Shown: one piece after another, positions 1-5,919 of the stretch | Position numbering within the stretch: position 1 is the stretch's first letter | Layout: every line of letters begins with the position of its first letter | Assembly (NCBI GenBank): GCA_001303545.1 | Contig: LJUA01000037.1 | Coordinates: forward strand, 1-12,348 | Direction of reading: 5' to 3' | DNA: 12,348 nt | From: Dehalococcoidia bacterium SM23_28_2 | Lineage (GTDB): Bacteria > Chloroflexota > Dehalococcoidia > SM23-28-2 | Made by a program: the position numbers and the translations under genes | Notes under the pieces: model-generated | What the model saw: only the letters and a program-made list of their open reading frames with translations | The model's database searches: none | Told to the model about the DNA's origin: nothing

Positions 1-630
1 GACGCCGTCGGTCATGGCCATGTCGATGTACTGACCGTTACCCGTTCGCTCACGGGCGACGATGGCCGCCAGGATGGCGAAGGCAGCGTAGAGGCCGCCG
101 CCGGCAAAGTCGGCGATGATGTTCATGGGGATGGCCGGCGGCGTATCCGGCCAGCCGATCATCCCCAGCGCGCCGCCGATGGCGATGTAGTTGATGTCGT
201 GGCCCACCAGACCGGCGTAGGGCCCATCCTGGCCGTAGCCCGAAAGCGAACAATAGACGATGCGATGGTTGATGCCGCTCAACGTGTCGTAGTCGACCCC
301 CAGGCGCTTCATCACGCCAGGACGGAAGCCTTCCAGCACCACATCCGCCGTCTCAGCCAGCCTGTAGAAGACCTGACGAGCAGCCTCATTCTTGAGGTCG
401 AGGGCGATGCTGCGCTTGTTGCGCCTCAGGGCATCGAAGGCCATGGCCCGCTCGCTGACGTCGCGCTCCAGCAGGCGGCGAGCGGCCTGCTCGGCCGAGC
501 GGCCGCCAGCGCCCGCTGGCTCCTCCACAAGCACGACATCAGCGCCCAGGTCGGCCAAGAGCATCGAGCAGTAAGGGCCGGGAGCCAGGCGAGACAGATC
601 GAGGACGCGGATTCCCTCCAGGGCCAGCAT
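1..630 (-). CDS. Family III CoA-transferase / alpha-methylacyl-CoA racemase-like protein (3' end cut by window)
   Basis: The first 210 residues of a CaiB/BaiF-type protein are present; the rest lies beyond the left edge. The N-terminus reads M-L-A-L-E-G-I-R-V-L-D-L-S, followed by LLADLGADVV and RRNKRSIALDLK, all typical of the family. GHDINY (His144) and IIADFAGGG (Asp174) sit 30 residues apart, as do the catalytic His126 and Asp156 of Mycobacterium MCR, which favours the racemase branch (AMACR/MCR) over a strict CoA-transferase. The third racemase residue (Glu241 in MCR) would lie outside the window. GKGQ-type motif is present as GNGQYIDMAMTDG. I chose ATG at 630 because a GGAGG at 639-643 lies 8 bases upstream; an in-frame TTG at 654 has no ribosome site. 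The protein should be cytoplasmic and act on acyl-CoA thioesters; the substrate cannot be told. Confidence 0.93.
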   Translation of the reverse strand, partial: MLALEGIRVLDLSRLAPGPYCSMLLADLGADVVLVEEPAGAGGRSAEQAARRLLERDVSERAMAFDALRRNKRSIALDLKNEAARQVFYRLAETADVVLEGFRPGVMKRLGVDYDTLSGINHRIVYCSLSGYGQDGPYAGLVGHDINYIAIGGALGMIGWPDTPPAIPMNIIADFAGGGLYAAFAILAAIVARERTGNGQYIDMAMTDGV

Positions 631-678
631 GAGCAGCGCCTCCTGGTCAGACAAGAAAGATGGCCAAGATTCAGCCGC

Positions 679-707
679 ATGATGGCCCAGCCCCAGGACT
701 GTGTCAA
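679..707 (-). promoter_or_regulatory. Promoter of the CoA-transferase-like gene
   Basis: On the minus strand a perfect TTGACA (702-707) is followed after 17 bases by CATCAT (679-684), which matches 4 of 6 positions of TATAAT. This would start transcription near 672, about 40 bases before the ATG at 630. It is divergent from the tRNA promoter in the same short intergenic region. Confidence 0.6.
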
Positions 708-731
708 GCTCGCCGGCGGAGCCAGTCGGCC

Positions 732-761
732 TTGCCTCCGGCGACGGTTTCCTGCTACCAT
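732..761 (+). promoter_or_regulatory. Possible promoter of the tRNA-Ala gene
   Basis: TTGCCT (732-737) and TACCAT (756-761), 18 bases apart, each match 4 of 6 consensus positions. Transcription would begin about 6-8 bases before the mature tRNA at 775. The match is modest, so this is a best guess rather than a firm site. Confidence 0.35.
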
Positions 762-774
762 ATGGGCACGAATT

Positions 775-849
775 GGGGCTGTAGTTCAGAGGGAGAACGT
801 TTGTCTGGCAGACAAAAGGTCGGGGGTTCGAGTCCCCCCAGCTCCACCA
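775..849 (+). tRNA. tRNA-Ala(GGC), CCA encoded
   Basis: A complete cloverleaf can be folded. The acceptor stem GGGGCTG pairs with CAGCTCC and contains the G3-U70 wobble pair, the main alanine identity element, with discriminator A and encoded CCA (847-849). The D-stem is GTTC/GAAC with a short 7-base loop. The anticodon stem is TTTGT/ACAAA with loop CTGGCAG, so the anticodon is GGC (807-809), reading GCC codons, which are abundant in this GC-rich window. The T-arm is five G-C pairs around TTCGAGT. The loop-closing positions 32 and 38 are C and G and could pair. It is followed by its own terminator. Confidence 0.97.
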
Positions 850-863
850 AGCCGCGAATATGA

Positions 864-886
864 AATCGGCCCCAGCGGGGCCGATT
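864..886 (+). terminator. Terminator hairpin after tRNA-Ala
   Basis: A perfect 10-base-pair stem, AATCGGCCCC (864-873) with GGGGCCGATT (877-886), closes a 3-base loop and is followed by CCGTTT. The T tract is short, but the stem strength and position 14 bases after the CCA fit an intrinsic terminator. Confidence 0.7.
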
Positions 887-906
887 CCGTTTACAGGCCC
901 TGGCAT

Positions 907-947
907 CTACTAACCGTCTGCCAGCCGACTCCTAAGACGGTTCGTAG
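907..947. repeat. Imperfect inverted repeat between convergent tRNA and cNMP gene
   Basis: CTAC-T-AACCGTC (907-918) pairs with GACGGTT-C-GTAG (936-947): 11 of 12 pairs with one mismatch, around a 17-base loop. It lies beyond the stop of the minus-strand gene ending at 975 and beyond the tRNA terminator. Neither strand has a T tract next to it, so it is not a clear terminator; it could stabilise a 3' end or bind a protein. Confidence 0.5.
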
Positions 948-974
948 TGACCTGCTAACGAGAGAAGCCCAGCA

Positions 975-1406
975 CTAGTGAGTGAGAGCTTGATCTGCCT
1001 GCCGCACCCGCTCGCAGAGGGTTACCAACAGCTTCCGTTGCAGGCCGGGCACCGTCTCCAGCAAGAACACGAAATCTCGGCGATGAAGGACCAGCAGGTT
1101 CATGGGCGTCTCAGCGATGACCGTTGCGCTGCGGGGCTTGCCATCGATGACCGACATCTCCCCTACAACATCGCCGGGGCCGAGTTCAGCGATCGCCCTT
1201 CCATCCCCTTCCACTCGCGCCTTACCGTCGACTATGACAATCGCCTCCAGGCCCTGCGCTCCTTGCTTGGCCAAAACCGCCCCTTTGCGGAGGCGGACGC
1301 CGTCGGCGTGCCTGGCAACGGCGTTCAGCTGGCGCTGGCTAAGGCGACTAAACAGCGGTATCTTTCGCAGCAAGTCGAGCTTGTCCGAACGACGGCAATG
1401 AAACAT
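975..1406 (-). CDS. Stand-alone cyclic-nucleotide-binding (CRP/FNR-fold) domain protein
   Basis: This 143-residue protein is a single cNMP-binding beta-barrel. It opens with DLLRKIPLFSRLSQRQL, continues through the barrel (VLAKQGAQGLEAIVIVDGKARVE) and has a well-kept phosphate-binding cassette, GDVVGEMSVIDGKPRSATV, where Glu83 and Arg92 correspond to the residues that hold the ribose hydroxyl and the phosphate in CAP. It ends after the C-helix (LQRKLLVTLCERVRQ). There is no helix-turn-helix and no fused enzyme domain, so it is probably a cytoplasmic sensor that acts by protein contact rather than a transcription factor; the ligand (cAMP, cGMP or other) cannot be told. The start is ATG at 1406 behind a run of Gs (1409-1415) that could act as a close-set ribosome site. 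It is transcribed alone from a strong promoter. Confidence 0.88.
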   Translation of the reverse strand: MFHCRRSDKLDLLRKIPLFSRLSQRQLNAVARHADGVRLRKGAVLAKQGAQGLEAIVIVDGKARVEGDGRAIAELGPGDVVGEMSVIDGKPRSATVIAETPMNLLVLHRRDFVFLLETVPGLQRKLLVTLCERVRQADQALTH

Positions 1407-1423
1407 CGCCCCCCCTATCTACC

Positions 1424-1439
1424 TCATACGAAAGTATGA
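1424..1439. promoter_or_regulatory. Palindrome at the predicted start point of the cNMP gene
   Basis: TCATAC-GAAA-GTATGA is a perfect 6-base inverted repeat with a 4-base centre. It covers the predicted start point (about 1435) of the minus-strand gene and ends 17 bases before its ATG. It could be a repressor operator or a 5'-terminal RNA hairpin. Confidence 0.45.
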
Positions 1440-1441
1440 AG

Positions 1442-1470
1442 AGTCTACAGCCGCTCAAGCTTTCTGTCAA
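1442..1470 (-). promoter_or_regulatory. Promoter of the cNMP-binding protein gene
   Basis: On the minus strand a perfect TTGACA (1465-1470) is followed after exactly 17 bases by TAGACT (1442-1447), 4 of 6 to TATAAT. Predicted start is near 1435, inside the palindrome at 1424-1439. Confidence 0.65.
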
Positions 1471-1519
1471 CATCTGCCGGCCCTGCCCGTGCGGGTGGTA
1501 GCGGACGCCACCGTGTGGC

Positions 1520-1548
1520 TTGTAGATGACCCGAAAACGCGGTATCGT
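1520..1548 (+). promoter_or_regulatory. Weak candidate promoter for the T-box operon
   Basis: TTGTAG (1520-1525) and TATCGT (1543-1548) are 17 bases apart; they match 3 and 4 of 6 consensus positions. If used, the T-box transcript would begin near 1555 and carry the tRNA-like relic at its 5' end. I see no better promoter between here and the leader. Confidence 0.25.
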
Positions 1549-1564
1549 ATAGCAAGTACCGTAA

Positions 1565-1608
1565 CTGGCGGACAAGAGGCCGGGAGCTCGAGTCTTCCAG
1601 CCTCGCCA
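1565..1608 (+). pseudogene. Decayed 3' half of a tRNA-Ala
   Basis: Aligned to the last 45 bases of the intact tRNA-Ala (805-849), this stretch matches at 34 positions with one gap, from CTGGC in the anticodon loop to the terminal CCA. All ten substitutions are transitions, which speaks for common descent. A T-arm can still be formed (GGGAG, loop CTCGAGT, CTTCC), but no matching 5' half, anticodon stem or acceptor 5' strand is found upstream. A further weak likeness downstream (ATTCC and TTACAGG in both places) hints that the copied block was longer. It is not a working tRNA. Confidence 0.6.
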
Positions 1609-1630
1609 ATTCCTGGCTTACAGGGCAAAA

Positions 1631-1853
1631 GCGAAGAGCAGGAGCAGTAGGCGCCCCTTCCTCGCCAGAGAGCTGACGGAGGGTGCGAGTCAGCAACGGG
1701 GAACGCGCCGAACTCGCCTGGGAGCAGCGCCGGCGAAGGGTCAGTAGCCGGCGACGGGCAGCGCCCGTTACAGCGCGCCCGAGCGCCCCGACCTGTCGGG
1801 GAAGCAGGGTGGTACCGCGGAGAGGCCCTCCGTCCCTGTGGGCGGAGGGTTTT
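1631..1853 (+). promoter_or_regulatory. T-box riboswitch, leucine (CUC specifier)
   Basis: The conserved T-box AGGGTGGTACCGCG is at 1806-1819; its TGGT (1810-1813) can pair with the ACCA end of uncharged tRNA. Stem I is recognisable: AGTA (1646-1649) and GAA (1710-1712) form the S-turn motif of the specifier loop, GGCGC (1650-1654) pairs with GCGCC (1705-1709) above it, CAGG (1639-1642) with CCTG (1717-1720) below it, and the distal arm is GCTGAC (1672-1677) with GTCAGC (1689-1694) around GGAGGGTGCGA. The triplet after GAA is CTC (1713-1715), a leucine codon followed by a purine, which fits leuS downstream. Further hairpins lie at 1729-1752, 1754-1768 and 1786-1801. The antiterminator pairs AGGG (1806-1809) with CCCT (1834-1837) and CGGA (1818-1821) with TCCG (1829-1832), excluding the terminator at 1826-1853. 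Control is thus transcriptional: uncharged tRNA-Leu allows read-through. Confidence 0.93.
1826..1853 (+). terminator. T-box attenuator terminator
   Basis: CCCTCCG (1826-1832) and CCC (1834-1836) pair with GGG (1840-1842) and CGGAGGG (1843-1849), with one bulged T and a 3-base loop, followed by TTTT (1850-1853). Its 5' arm is shared with the antiterminator of the T-box. Confidence 0.9.
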
Positions 1854-1868
1854 GGCTGTGCACAGACA

Positions 1869-2345
1869 ATGCCTATCGACGATCAGTTAGCCATCGTCGG
1901 ACGATTGGCCTTTGCCGCCGCTCTGGGGGCCTTCATCGGCCTGGAGCGAGAGCTGCGGGGCTATCCCGCCGGCGTGCGCACGGTAGCCCTGGTAGCCCTG
2001 GGCGCAGCCCTGTTCACCGACGTGGGCCAGCTTCTGAGCGAAGAAAACCGGGTGGCCGCCGGCATCGTCACCGGCATCGGCTTCCTGGGCGCCGGCGTCA
2101 TCTTCCGCGAAGGCTACACAGTGAAGGGCATCACCACCGCGGCGACCATCTGGAGCGCCGCCGCCATCGGCATGGCCGTCGGCCGTGAGCTCTACCTGGT
2201 GGCCGGCCTGGGCGCAGTGCTGGTGTTCATCCTGCTGGAGGCCCGGCCGGTGGTGCGCAGGCTGGACCAACTAGCCAGAGGGCGCTTGCGTGAATTCATA
2301 CCGCACGAGGACCCCGACCAGGAGAGGACAGACGATGACCGATAG
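1869..2345 (+). CDS. MgtC/SapB family inner-membrane protein
   Basis: The 158-residue product has the MgtC family signature: LAFAAALGAFIGLERELRGYPAGVRTVALVALGAALF, then GIVTGIGFLGAGVIFREG and GITTAATIWSAAAIGMAVGRELY, ending in LVAGLGAVLVFILLEARPVVRRL. These give about four or five membrane segments and a short charged C-terminal tail. It lacks the extra C-terminal ACT-like domain of Salmonella MgtC, so it is a SapB/YhiD-type short member; the family is tied to magnesium limitation and membrane energetics, but the biochemical role of short members is not settled. The ATG at 1869 lies 16 bases after the T-box terminator and has no good ribosome site; the only purine-rich run, GGAGGG (1844-1849), belongs to the terminator arm and is 19 bases away. 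The stop overlaps the leuS start by 11 bases, so the two genes are probably translationally coupled and both under the T-box. Confidence 0.87.
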   Translation: MPIDDQLAIVGRLAFAAALGAFIGLERELRGYPAGVRTVALVALGAALFTDVGQLLSEENRVAAGIVTGIGFLGAGVIFREGYTVKGITTAATIWSAAAIGMAVGRELYLVAGLGAVLVFILLEARPVVRRLDQLARGRLREFIPHEDPDQERTDDDR

Positions 2346-4779
2346 CTACAACCCGTCGGAGATCGATAAGAAGTGGCAGAGGAAATGGGAAGAGGACGGC
2401 CTCTACGAGTCGCCGGACGACGACCCTCGCCCCAAGTGGTACTTCCTCACCATGCTCCCCTACACCTCCGGCGACCTGCACATCGGCCACTGGTACCCTA
2501 TGGCCCCTTCCGATGTGGCCGCTCGCTACAAGCGAATGCAGGGCTACAACGTCCTTTTCCCCATGGGCTTCGACGCCTTCGGCCTGCCCGCCGAGAACGC
2601 CGCCATCAAGCAGCAGATCCACCCCTACAAGTGGACGATGGACAACATCCAGCGCATGCGCCAGCAACTGAAGTCGATGGGAGCGATGTTCGACTGGCGC
2701 CGCGAGGCGAGTAGCTGCGACCCCGAGTACTACCGCTGGACTCAATGGTGGTTCCTCAAGTTCTACGAGAAGGGGCTGGCCTATCGAGCCAAGGCCCCCG
2801 CCAACTGGTGCCCCTCTTGCCAGACGGTGCTGGCCAACGAGCAGGTGCTCCCCAGCGGCGACTGCGAGCGCTGCGGCACGCCTGTCAGCCGCCGCGACCT
2901 GGAGCAGTGGTTCTTCCGCATCACCAACTACGCCGACGAGCTCCTCGACCATAGCCAGATCCAGTGGCCGGAGCGAGTGGTTACCATGCAGAAGAACTGG
3001 ATCGGCCGCAGCGAGGGGGTGGAGATCGCCTTTGGTCTGGACGTGCCCGGCGTGGAGGAGAAGGACATACGCGTCTTCACCACCCGCCCAGACACCGTCT
3101 ACGGCGTTACCTTCATGGTTCTGGCTCCCGAACACCCCCTGGTGGAGAAGCTCACCACCCCCGACCGGCGGGCGGAGGTAGAGGCCTACGTCGAGCAGGC
3201 CCGCCGCCTCAGCGAGATCCAGCGCCTGTCCACCGAGAAGGAGAAGACAGGCGTCTTCACCGGCTCCTACTGCAAGAATCTCCTATCCGGCCAGGAAGTC
3301 GCCCTCTGGGTCGCCGACTACGCGCTGCTGACCTACGGCACCGGCATCGTCATGGGCGTGCCCGCCCACGACCACCGCGACCTCGACTTCGCCAAGAAGT
3401 ACGGCCTGCCCATTATCACCGTCATCGCCCCGCCCGGCTGGCAGGGCGAGGAGCTCACGGAGGCCTACGTCGAGCAGGGCACGATGGTCAACTCCGGCCC
3501 CTTCGACGGTACCCCCAGCGATCAGGGCTACCACGCGGTTGCTGATTATGTCGAGTCCAAGGGCTGGGGCGGCCGCAAAGTGGGCTACCGCCTGCGCGAC
3601 TGGCTGATCTCCCGCCAGCGCTACTGGGGCTGCCCCATACCCATCGTCTACTGCGATCGCTGTGGCACCGTCCCCGTGCCGGAAGAGGATCTGCCCGTCC
3701 TCCTGCCCGAGGACGCCGAGTTCAAGCCCACCGGCGAGTCCCCTCTCGCCAGCCATCAGGGGTTCGTGAACACTACCTGCCCCCGCTGCCAGGGGCCCGC
3801 CCGGCGGGAGACGGACACCATGGACACCTTCATGGACTCCAACTGGTACTTCATCCGCTACCTCAGCCCCCACTACGATGAGGGACCGGTGGACCCCGCC
3901 CTGGCCAAGAAGTGGCTACCCGTCGACCAGTACACCGGCGGCGCCGAGCACGCCGTCATGCACCTGCTGTACGCCCGCTTCTTCTGGAAGGTTGCCCGCG
4001 ACCTGGGGATGCTGCCGGGAGACGAGCCCTTCCTGCGGCTGTTCAACCAGGGGCACATCGCCGTCGAGCGGGCCAAGATGAGCAAATCGCGGGGCAATGT
4101 CATCACCCCCGACGAGTACGTAGATCGCCTAGGGGCCGATACGGTGCGCTGCTACCTGATGTTCATGGGCCCCTGGGAGCACGGCGGCGAGTGGGACGAT
4201 TCGGGCATCTTCGGCATCCACCGCTGGCTGAACCGCGTCTGGGGCCTGATCCTGGGCGGCGCCCCCACTGACGGCGCCGACGCCGAAGCCGCCCACCAGC
4301 TTCGCCACGTCACCCACAAGACCATCCGGCGGGTGACCGAGGACATGGAGCGCTTCCGCTTCAACACCATGCTCGCCGCCCTCATGGAGTTCTCCAACTC
4401 TCTGGCCAAGGCCAGGGAGTCGGGCGCGGTGGACGCCGGCGCCTGGCAGGAGGCCGTGGAGACGCTCCTGCTCCTGATGGCACCCTCAGCGCCCCATCTC
4501 AGCGAGGAGCTGTGGGCCCGCCTGGGCAAGCCCTATAGCATCCACCAGCAGCCCTGGCCGAAGTGGGACGAGGAGCTGGCCAAAGAGGAAGAGATAACCC
4601 TGGTGGTGCAGGTAAACGGCAAGGTGCGCGACCGCCTGCAGGTACCGGCGGACATCGACGAGGAGCGGGCCAAAGAGCTGGCCCTGGCCAGCCAGCGCGT
4701 CCAGGCTCACATCGAAGGCAAGCAGATCCAGCGGGTCATCTACGTGCCAGGCAAGCTGGTGAACGTGGTGGTGCGCTAG
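2335..4779 (+). CDS. leuS: Leucyl-tRNA synthetase
   Basis: Class I synthetase of 814 residues, normal for bacterial LeuRS, charging tRNA-Leu in the cytoplasm. The HIGH signature is HIGH at residues 49-52 and the KMSKS loop is at 581-585. A zinc site C159-x2-C162...C177-x2-C180 lies in the N-terminal catalytic half. The inserted editing domain carries TTRPDTVYGVTF and YGTGIVMGVPAHDHRDLDFAKKYGLP; the HDHRD stretch includes the conserved editing aspartate, so proofreading should be intact. A second Cys4 knuckle (C440, C443, C482, C485) is present, followed by the MDSNWYFIRY and TGGAEHAVMHLLYARF blocks and an anticodon-binding C-terminus ending in the VNGKVRDRLQVP/LVNVVVR domain. The start at 2335 is chosen because GGAGAGGA (2321-2328) sits just upstream and the N-terminus then begins M-T-D-S-Y-N-P-S-E-I-D-K-K-W-Q. 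The first gene-specific control is the leucine T-box before mgtC. No clear terminator follows. Confidence 0.98.
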   Translation: MTDSYNPSEIDKKWQRKWEEDGLYESPDDDPRPKWYFLTMLPYTSGDLHIGHWYPMAPSDVAARYKRMQGYNVLFPMGFDAFGLPAENAAIKQQIHPYKWTMDNIQRMRQQLKSMGAMFDWRREASSCDPEYYRWTQWWFLKFYEKGLAYRAKAPANWCPSCQTVLANEQVLPSGDCERCGTPVSRRDLEQWFFRITNYADELLDHSQIQWPERVVTMQKNWIGRSEGVEIAFGLDVPGVEEKDIRVFTTRPDTVYGVTFMVLAPEHPLVEKLTTPDRRAEVEAYVEQARRLSEIQRLSTEKEKTGVFTGSYCKNLLSGQEVALWVADYALLTYGTGIVMGVPAHDHRDLDFAKKYGLPIITVIAPPGWQGEELTEAYVEQGTMVNSGPFDGTPSDQGYHAVADYVESKGWGGRKVGYRLRDWLISRQRYWGCPIPIVYCDRCGTVPVPEEDLPVLLPEDAEFKPTGESPLASHQGFVNTTCPRCQGPARRETDTMDTFMDSNWYFIRYLSPHYDEGPVDPALAKKWLPVDQYTGGAEHAVMHLLYARFFWKVARDLGMLPGDEPFLRLFNQGHIAVERAKMSKSRGNVITPDEYVDRLGADTVRCYLMFMGPWEHGGEWDDSGIFGIHRWLNRVWGLILGGAPTDGADAEAAHQLRHVTHKTIRRVTEDMERFRFNTMLAALMEFSNSLAKARESGAVDAGAWQEAVETLLLLMAPSAPHLSEELWARLGKPYSIHQQPWPKWDEELAKEEEITLVVQVNGKVRDRLQVPADIDEERAKELALASQRVQAHIEGKQIQRVIYVPGKLVNVVVR

Positions 4780-4804
4780 GACGCAGTGGAAGCCCCTGCA
4801 AGGC

Positions 4805-5338
4805 TTACCTCAGCGCGAGGTCCCAGAGGGCGCCGCCGCCCAGCCCGTAGAACGGCACCCAAATGATGCCGAAGAGGGCGGCCGACAGCACTACACAAAC
4901 GTAGCCGCTGGCCCCGCGAAAGCCCAGCAGCCGCCACACCGGGGCGCCAGCACCGCCGATGAGGGCTGCTGCCGCCAGCACCCCCAGAGGGCGAGACGCC
5001 CTAGCCGCTCTCATGACAAGTCGCGCGAGCAGCGAAGGTTCCGCACGACTCGAGGTTGCAGCCTCGCTCCCTTCAGCCCTGCGCCTCGGCCAAATCTGCC
5101 TCCACCACCGGATGACAAACGGGTGAACAATGGGCAATGCCAGGTCATAGATCGCTAGACTGGCCAGACCCACCGCGGCCCAGCCCAGGCAAAAGACCAT
5201 ATAGCCTGGCCACAGGCCGAGTGTATCGACGACGAACACAATGGAAGCAACGAGAAGGGCTTCCCCCCACACCAGCATGACCACGCCCATGGCGCCCACG
5301 CCGACCGCGCCCAAGCCGCCCACGGCGGCCAGCCGCAA
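4805..5338 (-). CDS. Small polytopic membrane protein, unknown function
   Basis: I do not recognise this 177-residue protein. It has about four membrane segments: residues 5-37, 43-64, 116-135 and 143-170. A hydrophilic loop rich in Arg, Ala and Glu (about 77-112, WWRQIWPRRRAEGSEAATSSRAEPS) separates the two pairs. Tryptophan and glycine are common in the membrane parts. It is the last gene of the minus-strand run and converges on leuS 25 bases away. The start is uncertain: TTG at 5338 is the only ordinary start codon in frame, but it has no ribosome site, while a perfect AAGGAGG lies about 35 bases upstream, right after the stop of the coiled-coil gene, with only in-frame GCC, GAT and ACG codons at the right distance. 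Either a rare start codon is used or there is a small sequence error. The coding call rests on the regular hydrophobic pattern. Confidence 0.68.
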   Translation of the reverse strand: MRLAAVGGLGAVGVGAMGVVMLVWGEALLVASIVFVVDTLGLWPGYMVFCLGWAAVGLASLAIYDLALPIVHPFVIRWWRQIWPRRRAEGSEAATSSRAEPSLLARLVMRAARASRPLGVLAAAALIGGAGAPVWRLLGFRGASGYVCVVLSAALFGIIWVPFYGLGGGALWDLALR

Positions 5339-5379
5339 CCTGTCGGCCCGCGCGGACTCCGTATCGGCGGCTACCTCCT

Positions 5380-5910
5380 TCAGTGGCCCCGCCCTTCCAT
5401 GGTCTCGATGCCCTTGCGGACGGCGTTGAGGAAATTGTTGAGCTGCGTCTCTAGTCGACGCATCGTCTGCAACGTGTAGAGGTCGGCCTCCTCCATCTGC
5501 TGCTCAGCGCTCTTCTGGGCCTCATCCAGGCGCTCCCTGGCCTGCATTTCCGCTTCCTGCACCAGGGCCTGAGCCCTGTCCTCCCCCTCGCGGACGATCT
5601 GCTGCGCCCGCTCCTCGGCCGCCTTCACCACCGCCTCGTCCTTCAAGCGCTCCTCCAGCTCTGCCTGCGCCCTGGCGATAATGCGGCCAGCTTCCTCCTG
5701 AGCCTCGGCCAGCACTTCCTCCTGCTTCTGGAGGACCTCCCGCGCCTCGCGGATGCTGGCGGGCATCGCCACCCGCATGCGGTCGATAAGGTCGAGCAGG
5801 CGCTGGCGATGCACCACTACGCCGCTGCCCATAGGCACCTGCAGGCCTCGGGCTACCAGTTCCTCCAGGCGGTCGATGAGATAGAGGATATCCAGGGACT
5901 CGTCAGCCAA
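5380..5910 (-). CDS. Coiled-coil protein, DivIVA / F-type ATP synthase B-like
   Basis: The 176-residue product starts with a short globular part, DESLDILYLIDRLEELVARGLQVP, then G-S-G-V-V-V-H-R-Q-R-L-L-D-L-I-D-R-M, and from about residue 50 to 160 is a long charged helix rich in Ala, Glu, Gln and Arg (EEVLAEAQEEAGRIIARAQ, AEERAQQIVREGEDRAQAL) typical of a coiled coil. Automated annotation often names such proteins ATP synthase subunit B or DivIVA-like; there is no membrane helix, so it is not a true ATP synthase b subunit. A scaffold or polarity role like DivIVA is a guess. The start is TTG at 5910 with AGGGGG 5-6 bases upstream, in the 9-base gap after coaD, so it is tightly coupled with that gene. 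Similar proteins beside coaD and rsmD are, from memory, common in Chloroflexota and some Gram-positives. Confidence 0.85.
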   Translation of the reverse strand: MADESLDILYLIDRLEELVARGLQVPMGSGVVVHRQRLLDLIDRMRVAMPASIREAREVLQKQEEVLAEAQEEAGRIIARAQAELEERLKDEAVVKAAEERAQQIVREGEDRAQALVQEAEMQARERLDEAQKSAEQQMEEADLYTLQTMRRLETQLNNFLNAVRKGIETMEGRGH

Positions 5911-5919
5911 AGGATCCCC

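Noticed and set aside
921..960. tRNA-like pieces (CTCCTAA loop, GGTTCG) after the tRNA-Ala
   Set aside because: No consistent anticodon stem, T-arm or acceptor stem can be folded; the bases are better explained by the inverted repeat at 907-947.
199..978. Open frame on the plus strand across the CoA-transferase gene and the tRNA
   Set aside because: It runs through an intact tRNA gene and a terminator and is antisense to a recognised enzyme.
1683..1868. Upstream extension of the MgtC frame to a GTG at 1683
   Set aside because: The extension reads through the T-box riboswitch structures and codes an Arg/Pro-rich stretch unlike MgtC; the family N-terminus begins right after ATG 1869.
2290..2334. 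Fifteen-codon longer N-terminus of LeuS
   Set aside because: The ribosome site GGAGAGGA at 2321-2328 and the usual N-terminus of LeuRS point to ATG 2335.
2296..3135. Minus-strand open frame of 279 codons
   Set aside because: Antisense to leuS, with Val/Leu/His/Gly-rich composition typical of a shadow frame.
4790..4806. Small inverted repeat AAGCC/GGCTT between leuS and the convergent membrane-protein gene
   Set aside because: Only five pairs, partly inside the downstream stop codon, and no T tract; too weak to call a terminator.
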